DNA of 64,000 nucleotides from Opitutaceae bacterium (GTDB taxonomy: Bacteria; Verrucomicrobiota; Verrucomicrobiia; Opitutales; Opitutaceae): positions 310,001 through 374,000 of the forward strand of contig JAEUHC010000013.1 in assembly GCA_016794785.1 (NCBI GenBank), given 5' to 3'. Shown piece after piece: positions 53,865-61,104 of this stretch (its first letter is position 1; the number at the start of each line of letters is the position of its first letter). Below the pieces are notes generated by a model. That model was not told the origin of the DNA and did no database searches. It saw only the letters and a list, made by a program, of their open reading frames with translations. Made by a program: the position numbers and the translations under genes.

Positions 53865-53879
53865 CCGTGTAATCCGTGG
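53789..53879. repeat. Inverted repeat forming the 5' end of the TPR gene
   Basis: CCACGGACAACACGGAT (53789-53805) and ATCCGTGTAATCCGTGG (53863-53879) are a 17-base inverted repeat with two mismatches. Similar sequences are widespread intergenic palindromes in bacteria. The TPR start codon (53862-53864) lies at the edge of the outer arm, and the inner arm encodes part of the signal peptide. Confidence 0.8.
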
Positions 53880-53913
53880 TTAAAAATAATGGCTGGGTCC
53901 GGGTCCGACACCC

Positions 53914-54765
53914 TCACTCCGCCAAGGTGCCGGCGTAAACATTCATCCGCATCGCCGCCGGCCCTGAGCCGGTCGAAGGGCGCAGGAAGCCCACGAGCGT
54001 CTGCCCGCTCTCGCGCGCAAATTCCACCGCCGCCGAGGTCGGCGCCGAGATCGCGGCGACACACGGGATGCCGGCGGCCAGCGCCTTTTGCATCAATTCA
54101 AAGGAGACCCGGCCGCTCACGAGCAGAATGTGGTCGGCCAGCGGCAGGGCCTCGGCGAAAAAGGCCCGGCCGATGAGCTTGTCGAGGGCGTTGTGGCGGC
54201 CGACATCCTCGCGCACCGCCTCAAGCGCTCCGTAGCCGGTGAACAACCCGCTCGCGTGCAGCCCGCCCGTCGCCGCGAAGCCCGCCTGCGACGCGCGCAG
54301 CTGCGCCGGCAACGCCGCCAGCACCGCGCGGCGGGGCGCCAGCGGCCGCGCGATCGCCGGGAACTGCGCGCGCACGGCCGCAATGGTGGCTTTGCTGCAA
54401 ATGCCGCAGCTCGACGAGGTGAAGACGTGCCGCGTGAGCCGCGCCGGATCGAAGCCGGCGCCGGGGGCGAGCAGCACATCGAGCACGTTTTCGCGCGCCG
54501 CTCCTGCCGTCGCGCCGGCCTCCGGCGTGCAATAGACCAGGTCGAGCACATCGTCGCGCCGCCGCACGATGCCCTCGGTCACCAGAAAACCCGCGGCCAA
54601 TTCGCGGTCGTGGCCCGGCGTGCGCATCACGACGGCCACGCTGTGGCCGGCGACGCGGATTTCCAGCGGCTCCTCGACGGCCAGCGCATCGTCGCGGACC
54701 GCACCGGGCGCGACGCCCTCGTGGCGCGCGATGGGCACGTGGCGAAGGGCGGATGCGAGGGACAC
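53914..54765 (-). CDS. fdhD: FdhD, sulfur carrier protein for formate dehydrogenase
   Basis: FdhD passes sulfur to the molybdenum cofactor of formate dehydrogenase. This 283-residue protein has the CxxC motif in SSSCGICSKATI, RTPGHDRELAAGFLVTEGIV in the first half, and GLHASGLF, EDVGRHNALDKLIG and LLVSGRVSFELMQKA in the second. The C-terminus is unusual: after GQTLVGFLR the family continues straight to MNVYAG, but here PSTGSGPAA is inserted, coded by a palindromic repeat (53961-53981). No formate dehydrogenase gene is in the window. ATG 54765 gives a normal N-terminus. Confidence 0.93.
   Translation of the reverse strand: MSLASALRHVPIARHEGVAPGAVRDDALAVEEPLEIRVAGHSVAVVMRTPGHDRELAAGFLVTEGIVRRRDDVLDLVYCTPEAGATAGAARENVLDVLLAPGAGFDPARLTRHVFTSSSCGICSKATIAAVRAQFPAIARPLAPRRAVLAALPAQLRASQAGFAATGGLHASGLFTGYGALEAVREDVGRHNALDKLIGRAFFAEALPLADHILLVSGRVSFELMQKALAAGIPCVAAISAPTSAAVEFARESGQTLVGFLRPSTGSGPAAMRMNVYAGTLAE
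53961..53981. repeat. Palindromic repeat inserted in fdhD
   Basis: The 21 bases at 53961-53981 have GCCCT and AGGGC ends, and on the coding strand read as CCTTCGACCGGCTCAGG. This is the widespread CCTTCGAC...GCTCAGG-type intergenic palindrome. Here it is in frame within fdhD and encodes the peptide RPSTGSG. Confidence 0.8.
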
Positions 54766-54780
54766 GCGAGGGAAATAGGG

Positions 54781-55290
54781 TTACTTGGTTTCTTTGGACT
54801 TTGCTTCCGCCTCTTTGAGCGCCTCCTGCATCGCTACCTGAATTTTTTCGAGAATGGGTCCAAGAAGCCTCTGCGTTGCGGTCATGGTTTTTTGCATGAC
54901 TACGGGCATCTTATTCACGAACGCCTTGCCAGCGGGGCTCTCGTAGAACGCGATCAAGCCGTCCAACTCCTCTTGGGTGAAGCTCTCACGATAAATGTCG
55001 AAGTAGAGCTCCTTCATTTTATCCCAAGTCACCTGCTCCTTCATATTGGCAACCATCTTCCTCCTGAAGGAGTCCAGGACCTCTTTTGCCTCAGACGGCA
55101 GAGACCTGCGCTGTATCATCTCATCCATGCTCTGCTTCATCATGTCGTCCACTTGACCAAACATGCTTCCGACGAGTTTTTGAACTTCGGTAACCTCAAG
55201 CAGCCGCTCGATCGATTGTTTGCTCGGTTCCGCAGCGTGAACCGCGAGGGCCGCTACGGCTGTGCAAAAAAAAGCTCTCATTACATTCAT
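54781..55290 (-). CDS. DUF2059-type exported protein
   Basis: This 169-residue protein has a signal peptide (about 1-20, ending AVHAA) and a DUF2059 domain, recognised by IERLLEVTEVQKLVGSM, FDIYRESFTQEELDGLIAFYE and SPAGKAFVNKMPVVMQ. It is all-helical, exported and of unknown function. Codon use is visibly less GC-rich than in its neighbours, which suggests transfer. ATG 55290 is chosen; ATG 55281 is an alternative three codons in. It lies 15 bases before the fdhD start on the same strand and is divergent from the radical SAM gene. Confidence 0.8.
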   Translation of the reverse strand: MNVMRAFFCTAVAALAVHAAEPSKQSIERLLEVTEVQKLVGSMFGQVDDMMKQSMDEMIQRRSLPSEAKEVLDSFRRKMVANMKEQVTWDKMKELYFDIYRESFTQEELDGLIAFYESPAGKAFVNKMPVVMQKTMTATQRLLGPILEKIQVAMQEALKEAEAKSKETK

Positions 55291-55383
55291 GGGATGGGCG
55301 TTTTTGGGATGGGAGATTTCGGGAGCACCGGCACGCAATCGTTTTCAGGCTGGCACCGCCACGGTTTTCCATAACGTGTGCGC

Positions 55384-56463
55384 ATGAACACTTCGGCGCG
55401 CCCGCCCGACCGCTCCTTGCCCGGGCGGGGTGTCGCCTTCAATCCGCCCACTCGCTTCGAGCGCCTCCACCTCACGGCCGATCCGGACGCCGAACAGCTC
55501 CCCGAGGAGGAACGACCGCACCCGCGCACGGAGTTTTTCCACGACGCCACCGAGTCCATTCTCACCAAGAACGACAGCCCCGACATCCCGTTTACCGTCG
55601 GCCTCAATCCCTACCGCGGCTGCGAACACGGCTGCGCCTACTGCTTCGCGCGGCCCTACCACGAGTATCTCGGCTTCTCGAGCGGCCTCGATTTCGAGAC
55701 CAAGATCATGGTGAAGCTCCGCGCGCCGGAGCTACTGCGCCGCGAGCTGGCCTCGCCGCGCTGGGAGCCGCAGTCCATCGCGATGAGCGGCGTGACCGAC
55801 TGCTACCAGCCCTGCGAGCGGCAGTTTCGCGTGACACGCGGCTGCCTGGAGGTCTGCGCCGAGCTGCGCCAGCCGATTTCCATCATCACAAAAAACGCGC
55901 TCGTCGCCCGCGATCGCGACCTGCTCGGCGAGCTCGCGCGCCACAGCTGCACGGCGGTCTATGTCTCCGTCACATCCCTTGACAATGATCTCGCCGGCAA
56001 ACTGGAGCCCCGCGCCTCGCGCCCAGCGGCCCGGCTCCGCGCCATCCGCGAGCTGGCCGACGCCGGCATCCCCGTCGGCGCGATGGTCGCCCCGATCATC
56101 CCGGGTCTCAACGACCACGAGGTGCCCGCCATCCTCGACGCCGTGGCCGCGGCAGGCGCGCGCCGCGCGGGCTACGTCGTGCTGCGCCTGCCCTACGCGG
56201 TGAAGGACGTGTTCCAACGCTGGCTCGATGATCACGCGCCGACGAAAAAGGCCCGCGTGCTCGATCGCGTGCGCGCATTGCGGGGCGGCCAGCTCAACGT
56301 CTCCGAGTGGGGCGCGCGCATGAAAGGCGAAGGCATCTTCGCCGAGCAGATCCGCGATCTCTTCCAAGTCGCCGCCCGCCGCGCGGGGCTGAACCAGGAG
56401 CGCCACGCGCTCAGCACCGCCCATTTCCGCCGGCCCGGCGGGGAGCAGTTGACGTTGTTCTGA
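55384..56463 (+). CDS. PA0069/Rv2578c-family radical SAM protein
   Basis: This 359-residue iron-sulfur enzyme has the radical SAM cluster motif CEHGCAYCFARPYHEYLG, preceded by VGLNPYRG. Further marks are SGVTDCYQPCERQFRVTRGCLEV (parts), ITKNALVARD, VYVSVTSLDNDLAGKLEPR and GIPVGAMVAPIIPGLND. The family is related to spore photoproduct lyase but its reaction is unknown; DNA repair is often suggested. A GTG at 55378 adds two residues. It is followed 27 bases later by an SRAP gene, which also concerns DNA damage, so the pair may be functionally linked. Confidence 0.87.
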   Translation: MNTSARPPDRSLPGRGVAFNPPTRFERLHLTADPDAEQLPEEERPHPRTEFFHDATESILTKNDSPDIPFTVGLNPYRGCEHGCAYCFARPYHEYLGFSSGLDFETKIMVKLRAPELLRRELASPRWEPQSIAMSGVTDCYQPCERQFRVTRGCLEVCAELRQPISIITKNALVARDRDLLGELARHSCTAVYVSVTSLDNDLAGKLEPRASRPAARLRAIRELADAGIPVGAMVAPIIPGLNDHEVPAILDAVAAAGARRAGYVVLRLPYAVKDVFQRWLDDHAPTKKARVLDRVRALRGGQLNVSEWGARMKGEGIFAEQIRDLFQVAARRAGLNQERHALSTAHFRRPGGEQLTLF

Positions 56464-56490
56464 CCGCACCGCTTGGCTCCGCTAAGCCCC

Positions 56491-57213
56491 ATGTGCAGCC
56501 GCTTTCTCCTCCTCCAGCAACACTACCGCGACCTCCTCGCGCGGCTCGGCATCGCGGCGCCGGCGGAGTTTCTCTCGCGCTACAACATCGCGCCGGGCTC
56601 AGCCATCCCCCTCGTGCGGACGAAGCCGGCCGGGCGCGCGCCGGCGGCGCCCTCGCTCGCGCACCTGCACTGGGGCCTGGTGCCCGCGTGGGCAAAATCC
56701 GCCGACGGCGAGCCACTCCTCAACGCCCGCGCCGAGACGCTCGCCACCAAGCCCTCATTCCGGGACGCCTTCCGCGCCCGCCGCTGCATCATCCCGGCGA
56801 GCGGCTTTTATGAATGGGAAGCCGTGGGCCGCGCGCGCCGGCCGTGGTTGTTTCGCCGCCGCGACGAGCAGCCGTTTGGCCTCGCCGGCCTCTGGGAGAG
56901 CTGGCGCGCACCCGACGGCACCGCGTTTGAGACCTGTGCGCTCATCACCACGGAGCCCAATGATCTGATGCGCCCCATCCACCATCGCATGCCCGTCATG
57001 CTCACCCCGGAGCAATTCGCCCCCTGGCTCGATCCTCGCACGACCGAGCCCGAAAAACTGGCTCCTCTCCTGCGCCCGCCGGCGGCCGACACGATGAGCG
57101 CGCTCGCCGTCGGCCCGCACGTCAGCCACGTGCGCCACGAAGGCCCCGAGTGCCTCACCCCGGCGGCTCAGCATATCGCCGGCGATCCGCAGCTCTCGCT
57201 GGGCTTGGAATAG
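56491..57213 (+). CDS. SRAP (HMCES/YedK) abasic-site-binding protein
   Basis: This 240-residue SOS response-associated peptidase-family protein forms a covalent bond with abasic sites in single-stranded DNA through Cys2, as known for YedK and HMCES. ATG 56491 puts Cys at position 2 (MCSRF), which fixes the start. Other active-site parts are NARAETLATKPSFRDAF, RCIIPASGFYEW (Glu) and IHHRMPVML (His). Length is normal. The gene lies just after the radical SAM gene on the same strand, and its stop is 15 bases before a long inverted repeat. Confidence 0.93.
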   Translation: MCSRFLLLQQHYRDLLARLGIAAPAEFLSRYNIAPGSAIPLVRTKPAGRAPAAPSLAHLHWGLVPAWAKSADGEPLLNARAETLATKPSFRDAFRARRCIIPASGFYEWEAVGRARRPWLFRRRDEQPFGLAGLWESWRAPDGTAFETCALITTEPNDLMRPIHHRMPVMLTPEQFAPWLDPRTTEPEKLAPLLRPPAADTMSALAVGPHVSHVRHEGPECLTPAAQHIAGDPQLSLGLE

Positions 57214-57228
57214 GCCGCGTTCGACTGT

Positions 57229-57301
57229 TGTAGGCGGGGTGTCCTCACCCCGCATTCGTTTCCGGCATCGCAAGCCGCGGGGTGAGGGCACCCCGCCTAC
57301 A
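57229..57301. repeat. Long inverted repeat with 25-base arms upstream of lptF-like gene
   Basis: Arms 57229-57253 and 57277-57301 match at 24 of 25 positions with a 23-base spacer. Each arm also folds by itself (GCGGGGTG-TCCT-CACCCCGC in the left arm). The outer ends are TGTAGGCGGGGTG and CACCCCGCCTACA, linking it to the TAGG-ended family. Confidence 0.85.
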
Positions 57302-57388
57302 GCCAATCCACCGATCTCCGCGCTGCGCTTTGAAACCTTGTGCGCCCGGGCGCGGTCTGCGAAGACCTCCCGCGCTTCCGCGCCGAAT

Positions 57389-58528
57389 TTGAACCTCCTC
57401 GATCGCCACATCTTCACCAGCGTGCTGTTCACCTGCGCGGCCGCGGTCGGCCTTTTCGCCTTTGTGGTGGCGCTGCCCAATGTCGTGCGCGAGCTCATCG
57501 GCCCGCTCATGTCGGGCCAGATCGATCCCGGCACCTTCGGGCGGCTCGTCGGCCTGCTGCTCCCTTTTGCGATCTCCTACGCGCTCCCGATGGGCGTGCT
57601 CACCGGCGTGCTGCTCACTCTCGGCCGCCTCTCGGCCGACAGCGAGATCACCGCGATGCGCGCCGCGGGCATCGGCGTCACGCGCATCGCCTGGCCGGTG
57701 CTGCTGCTCGGGACCGCCTGCTCGGCCCTCGCGCTCTACGTCAACTTCGAGTCGATGCCCTGGGCGCGCGTGCAATACCACCGCGAGTTCGACGCCGCGA
57801 TTCGCGCCGATCCCCTGCGCGTGATCGTGCCGAAGACCTTCATCCGCGATTTCCCCAACCATGTGCTCTACGTGCGCGAAAAGGACGGCTCCATCCTCCG
57901 CGACATCTGGCTCTGGGAACTGGACGCTCAGTCGCGCGTGAAGCGGCTCGTGCGCGCCGAATCCGGCAGCATCGCCTACGACGAAGCCACCAACACCCTC
58001 GTGCCCACGCTGCTCGGCGTGAAGGCCGAGGAACGCGACGCCGAAAACCCCGAGGATTTCAGCAAGTCGCCGCGCGCCCCCTCCGTCGAGCGGTCCGAAC
58101 AAGTCCAAATCTCCCTCGCCCGCTACAGCCGGCGCGAATCGCGCATGAAGGACGACTGGCTCACCTACGACGGCCTCCGCGCCAAACAAGCCGAGCTCGC
58201 CGCGAAGGCCCCGGCCCCGGAGAAACAGCAGGACCATGCCCGCGCGATCATGAAGCTGGCGATCGTGGTGCAGGAAAAATTCAACCTCGCGCTCGCCGTG
58301 CTCACGTTTGCCGTCCTCGGCGTGCCCCTCGGCATCAAGGTCTCGCGGCGCGAGACCTCCGCCAACCTCGGCCTCGCCGTCGCGCTCGTCATCGGCTTCT
58401 ACCTGCTCACCGCCGCCGTAAAGGCGCTCGACCGCCACCCCGAGTTTCGCCCCGACCTCCTCATCTGGCTGCCCAACCTGCTCTTCCTGGGCCTCGGCGT
58501 GTGGCTCTTCCGCCGGATCGAGCGGTAG
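57389..58528 (+). CDS. LptF/LptG-type permease (TTG start)
   Basis: This 379-residue inner-membrane protein belongs to the YjgP/YjgQ family, the permease pair that extracts lipopolysaccharide toward the outer membrane with the LptB ATPase. The start is TTG 57389 (NLLDRHIFTSVLF), where homologues begin; no ATG lies before the first helix, and an earlier open frame is repeat DNA. There are three membrane segments at each end, with RLSADSEITAMRAAGIG in the first half and FNLALAVLTFAVLGVPLGIKVSRRET (parts) and WLPNLLFLGLGVWLF at the end, and a periplasmic domain in between. The partner permease is not in the window. The stop is ten bases before REP copy 2. Confidence 0.88.
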   Translation: MNLLDRHIFTSVLFTCAAAVGLFAFVVALPNVVRELIGPLMSGQIDPGTFGRLVGLLLPFAISYALPMGVLTGVLLTLGRLSADSEITAMRAAGIGVTRIAWPVLLLGTACSALALYVNFESMPWARVQYHREFDAAIRADPLRVIVPKTFIRDFPNHVLYVREKDGSILRDIWLWELDAQSRVKRLVRAESGSIAYDEATNTLVPTLLGVKAEERDAENPEDFSKSPRAPSVERSEQVQISLARYSRRESRMKDDWLTYDGLRAKQAELAAKAPAPEKQQDHARAIMKLAIVVQEKFNLALAVLTFAVLGVPLGIKVSRRETSANLGLAVALVIGFYLLTAAVKALDRHPEFRPDLLIWLPNLLFLGLGVWLFRRIER

Positions 58529-58538
58529 GGCGGGAGCC

Positions 58539-58614
58539 TGTCATTGCGAGGAGCGGAGCGACGAAGCAATCCAGCTGGATTGCCGCGGCGCACTTCGCGC
58601 ACCTCGCAATGACA
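58539..58614. repeat. REP-like palindromic element, copy 2
   Basis: TGTCATTGCGAGG (58539-58551) and CCTCGCAATGACA (58602-58614) are perfect inverted ends; the interior has GAGCGGAGCGACGAAGCAAT and CCAGCTGGATTGCC. It lies ten bases after the permease stop. The motif TATCAACGTCCCT follows at 58644-58656. Confidence 0.95.
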
Positions 58615-58643
58615 ACGTAGGTGCGGGTTGAATATTGACGTTA

Positions 58644-58750
58644 TATCAACGTCCCTCATGTCCTAGACTTTTCCGTTGTAGGCCCGCCCGCTGGGCGGGC
58701 AACCCGGCCAACGGCCGGGCCTACAGTCTAAAAACCAAGGGACGTTGGTA
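58644..58750. repeat. MITE-like element with nested dual hairpins, downstream of arnD
   Basis: Ends TATCAACGTCCCT (58644-58656) and AGGGACGTTGGTA (58738-58750) are inverted with one mismatch. Inside, TGTAGGCCCG (58677-58686) and CGGGCCTACA (58716-58725) enclose two hairpins, GCCCGCCC/GGGCGGGC and CCCGGCC/GGCCGGG. The right end abuts the TAA of arnD. No transposase is present. Confidence 0.85.
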
Positions 58751-59653
58751 TTACTCTGCCTGCATCGCCACCAGCCCGCTGCGCCCGTCGATCTCCGTCA
58801 TCACCTGATCGCGCACCGGTATTGCGGCGCGATTCGCGAGCAGCTCGCGCGCGTGATCGTCGAGGCAGATAAACTCCACTCCCTGTGCGCGGCACGCCGC
58901 GAGCAGCTCGCGAAACAATCCCCGCCGCCCCATGCCCTCGATCTCGGCGTGGATCGTGAGCACGTTCACGCGGTCCGCGCGCAGGAGCGACAGGTAGTGC
59001 GACACGATTTTTTCGTCGGGATATTCCGGCCGGCCCATCAGCTCGTCGAAGGTCGGCAGCGTGCTGGGAATCTCGAGCGTGTTGAAAATCTTCCCATCCA
59101 CCCGCGGGAAAAACGGCGCGCCCCCGCGCGTGTCGCTCGCGTAGAGCAGCCCGGCTCGCTCGTAGGCCTCGCGGCTGCGTGCATTGCTCTGCCAGCCGGC
59201 CGCACCGGCCGCGCGCGCCTCGCCGCCGAAGATGCGGCGGAACTCCGCGCGCGCCGCGTCAAACTCGGCCGCCACTTCCTCCTGCAACATGGCATGCAAG
59301 TAGTCCTGCCAGCGGTAGTGATTGTAGCAGTGGATGCCGACCTCGAAGCCCGCGTCGCGCACCGCGCGCATCGTGGCGGCGTTGCGCCGCCCGATGTGCG
59401 GCGCGGGGAGCAGCGTGCCGTTGAGCAGCGTGCGCACGCCGTAGATCGAAACGACGCTCGTGCGGCTCACCTTCTGGAAAAAACCCGGCCGCAGCACGCG
59501 CGTGATCGCCCGCCCCGTCTGATCCGGCCCGAGCGAAAACAAAAAGCACGCCGGCGCCCCGGCCTCGCGGCAATCCGCGACGAGGTTCGGCACGCCCTCG
59601 CGCGTGCCGCGATCGGTATCGACATCAACTTTCAGCGCGAGGCGGACAGGCAT
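58751..59653 (-). CDS. arnD: ArnD, 4-deoxy-4-formamido-L-arabinose-phosphoundecaprenol deformylase
   Basis: This 300-residue polysaccharide-deacetylase-family enzyme removes the formyl group from undecaprenyl phosphate-L-Ara4FN at the inner membrane, in the pathway that adds aminoarabinose to lipid A and lowers polymyxin binding. Motifs are LKVDVDTDRGTREGVPNLV (metal Asp), GIHCYNHYRWQDYL (His pair), AAGWQSNARS and TIHAEIEGMG. Length and order match E. coli ArnD. ATG 59653 is conserved. It lies 367 bases from the arnA-like gene on the same strand, across a nest of inverted repeats, and its stop abuts another repeat. Confidence 0.93.
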   Translation of the reverse strand: MPVRLALKVDVDTDRGTREGVPNLVADCREAGAPACFLFSLGPDQTGRAITRVLRPGFFQKVSRTSVVSIYGVRTLLNGTLLPAPHIGRRNAATMRAVRDAGFEVGIHCYNHYRWQDYLHAMLQEEVAAEFDAARAEFRRIFGGEARAAGAAGWQSNARSREAYERAGLLYASDTRGGAPFFPRVDGKIFNTLEIPSTLPTFDELMGRPEYPDEKIVSHYLSLLRADRVNVLTIHAEIEGMGRRGLFRELLAACRAQGVEFICLDDHARELLANRAAIPVRDQVMTEIDGRSGLVAMQAE

Positions 59654-59749
59654 GGATCAAAAGCAAGAAGCTGGTGGAAGCGCAAAGACGCCAAGGCGCG
59701 AAGATATGAACCGAACGGAAAATTTAGGACCCGTTTTCAAAGTGCCGTT

Positions 59750-59884
59750 TTATACCAACGTCCCTTCGCTTTTGGACAGTCATTGCGAGGAGCGGAGCGA
59801 CGAAGCAATCCAGCTGGATTGCCACGGCGCGCTGCGCGCACCTCGCAATGACAAAGGTCAAATATGAAGCAGACGCTGGTATTA
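59750..59884. repeat. MITE-like inverted repeat nested in the arnD spacer
   Basis: TTATACCAACGTC (59750-59762) and GACGCTGGTATTA (59872-59884) are inverted at 11 of 13 positions. The left end continues CCTT, as in the element at 58644. The element encloses REP copy 3. Confidence 0.8.
59779..59852. repeat. REP-like palindromic element, copy 3
   Basis: GTCATTGCGAGG (59779-59790) and CCTCGCAATGAC (59841-59852) are perfect inverted ends. The interior is almost the same as in copy 2; the right half, GCCACGGCGCGCTGCGCGCA, equals copy 1. It is the innermost of three nested palindromes. Confidence 0.95.
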
Positions 59885-60020
59885 GGTAAGCCAGCGCGCT
59901 TGCAATCGAGCTGACCAACGCGAACCCAAATGGGAAAAATGGCATTTTGAAGATCCGCCCTGGTTTCGTTTTTAGTCCGAGCTTCGCGCCTTGGCGTCTT
60001 CGCGCTTAACTTCCTTCACG

Positions 60021-61058
60021 TCACTCCAGCCGGTAATCTTTGTGCGCGAGGTGATAGTCGAGCGTCAGCTTGATCGCCTTCCTGAGGCCGACCTTCGGCG
60101 CCCAGCCGAGGTGCTTCTTCGCCGCGGCAATCGAGGGCACGCGTTTCTGGATGTCCTGATAATATTTCCCGAAATATTTTCCGCTCGGCACGACGACGGT
60201 CTTCGCCGCCTTCGCGTGCGCTGCGTAGTCGGGATAGTCCTTGAACGCCGCGATGATCAGCTTCGCGAGATCGGCCACGCTCACGTCGTTGCGCGGGTTG
60301 CCGAGGTTGAAGATCTGCCGCGAGGCGCAGCCGCCCTTGTTCTCGATGATGCGGAGGAGGGCGTCGATGCCGTCGTCGATGAACGTGAATGACCGGCTCT
60401 GCTTGCCGCCGTCCACGAGCTGGAGCGGCTTCTTGAAAATCACGTTGGAGATGAACTGGGTGAACAGCCGCGAGCTGCCCTCCTTCGGCTCCATGACGTC
60501 GTCGAGCTTCGGGCCGATCCAGTTGAAGGGGCGGAAGAGCGTGTAATCCACGCCGTCGCGCACACCGTAGGCGTAGATCACGCGGTCGAGGAGCTGCTTC
60601 GAGCAAGCGTAGATCCAGCGCTGGCGCTCGATCGGGCCGTAAACGAGACTGGTCGTGGCCTCGTCGAGCTTGGCGTCGTTGCTCATACCGTAGACCTCGG
60701 AGGTGGAGGGAAAGATGATCCGCTTCTTGTATTTCGCGCACTGGCGGACGACCGCGAGGTTGGCCTCGAAATCCAGCTCAAAGACCCGCAGCGGATCCTT
60801 CACGTATTGAATCGGGTTGGCGATGGCGACGAGCGGGATGACCGCGTCGCACTTCTTCACGTGATACTCGATATACTCCTTGTTGATCGTGATGTCGCCC
60901 TCGACGAACTTGAAGCGCGGGTGGCCCAGGCTGTCCTCGAGTTTGTGCGAGCCGATGTCCATGCCATAGACTTCCCAGTCTTTCTGCTCGAGGATGGCGC
61001 GCGTGAGCGAACTGCCGATGAAACCGTTGGCACCGAGGATGAGGACACGGAGGGGCAT
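60021..61058 (-). CDS. UDP-glucuronate decarboxylase, ArnA C-terminal-type stand-alone enzyme
   Basis: This 345-residue NAD-dependent short-chain dehydrogenase/decarboxylase oxidises and decarboxylates UDP-glucuronic acid to UDP-4-keto-pentose. Motifs match the ArnA dehydrogenase domain: RVLILGANGFIGSSL (NAD), STSEVYGMS (Thr-Ser-Glu), YACSKQLLDRVIYAYG (Tyr-x3-Lys) and LFRPFNWIGPKLDD. In E. coli this is the second half of a fused ArnA protein; here it is a separate gene. The formyltransferase gene lies 46 bases upstream on the same strand. ATG 61058 gives a normal N-terminus. Confidence 0.92.
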   Translation of the reverse strand: MPLRVLILGANGFIGSSLTRAILEQKDWEVYGMDIGSHKLEDSLGHPRFKFVEGDITINKEYIEYHVKKCDAVIPLVAIANPIQYVKDPLRVFELDFEANLAVVRQCAKYKKRIIFPSTSEVYGMSNDAKLDEATTSLVYGPIERQRWIYACSKQLLDRVIYAYGVRDGVDYTLFRPFNWIGPKLDDVMEPKEGSSRLFTQFISNVIFKKPLQLVDGGKQSRSFTFIDDGIDALLRIIENKGGCASRQIFNLGNPRNDVSVADLAKLIIAAFKDYPDYAAHAKAAKTVVVPSGKYFGKYYQDIQKRVPSIAAAKKHLGWAPKVGLRKAIKLTLDYHLAHKDYRLE

Positions 61059-61104
61059 GGGCGCGACGAAATCGGGATAGAGGGAAATTGGAAAACGGAA
61101 AAGC

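Larger units (their letters stand above)
59677..60008. repeat. Outer inverted repeat of the nested spacer upstream of arnD
   Basis: The arms at 59677-59703 and 59982-60008 are 27 bases long and complementary at 25 positions; the core reads CGCCTTGGCGTCTT on the right arm. They bound nearly the whole spacer of 59654-60020. The spacer has no credible gene; it holds two further inverted repeats inside. Confidence 0.9.

Noticed and set aside
57239..57388. Earlier start for the LptF/LptG-type permease
   Set aside because: The first part of that frame is the arm of the inverted repeat at 57229-57301; homologues start at the segment that follows TTG 57389.
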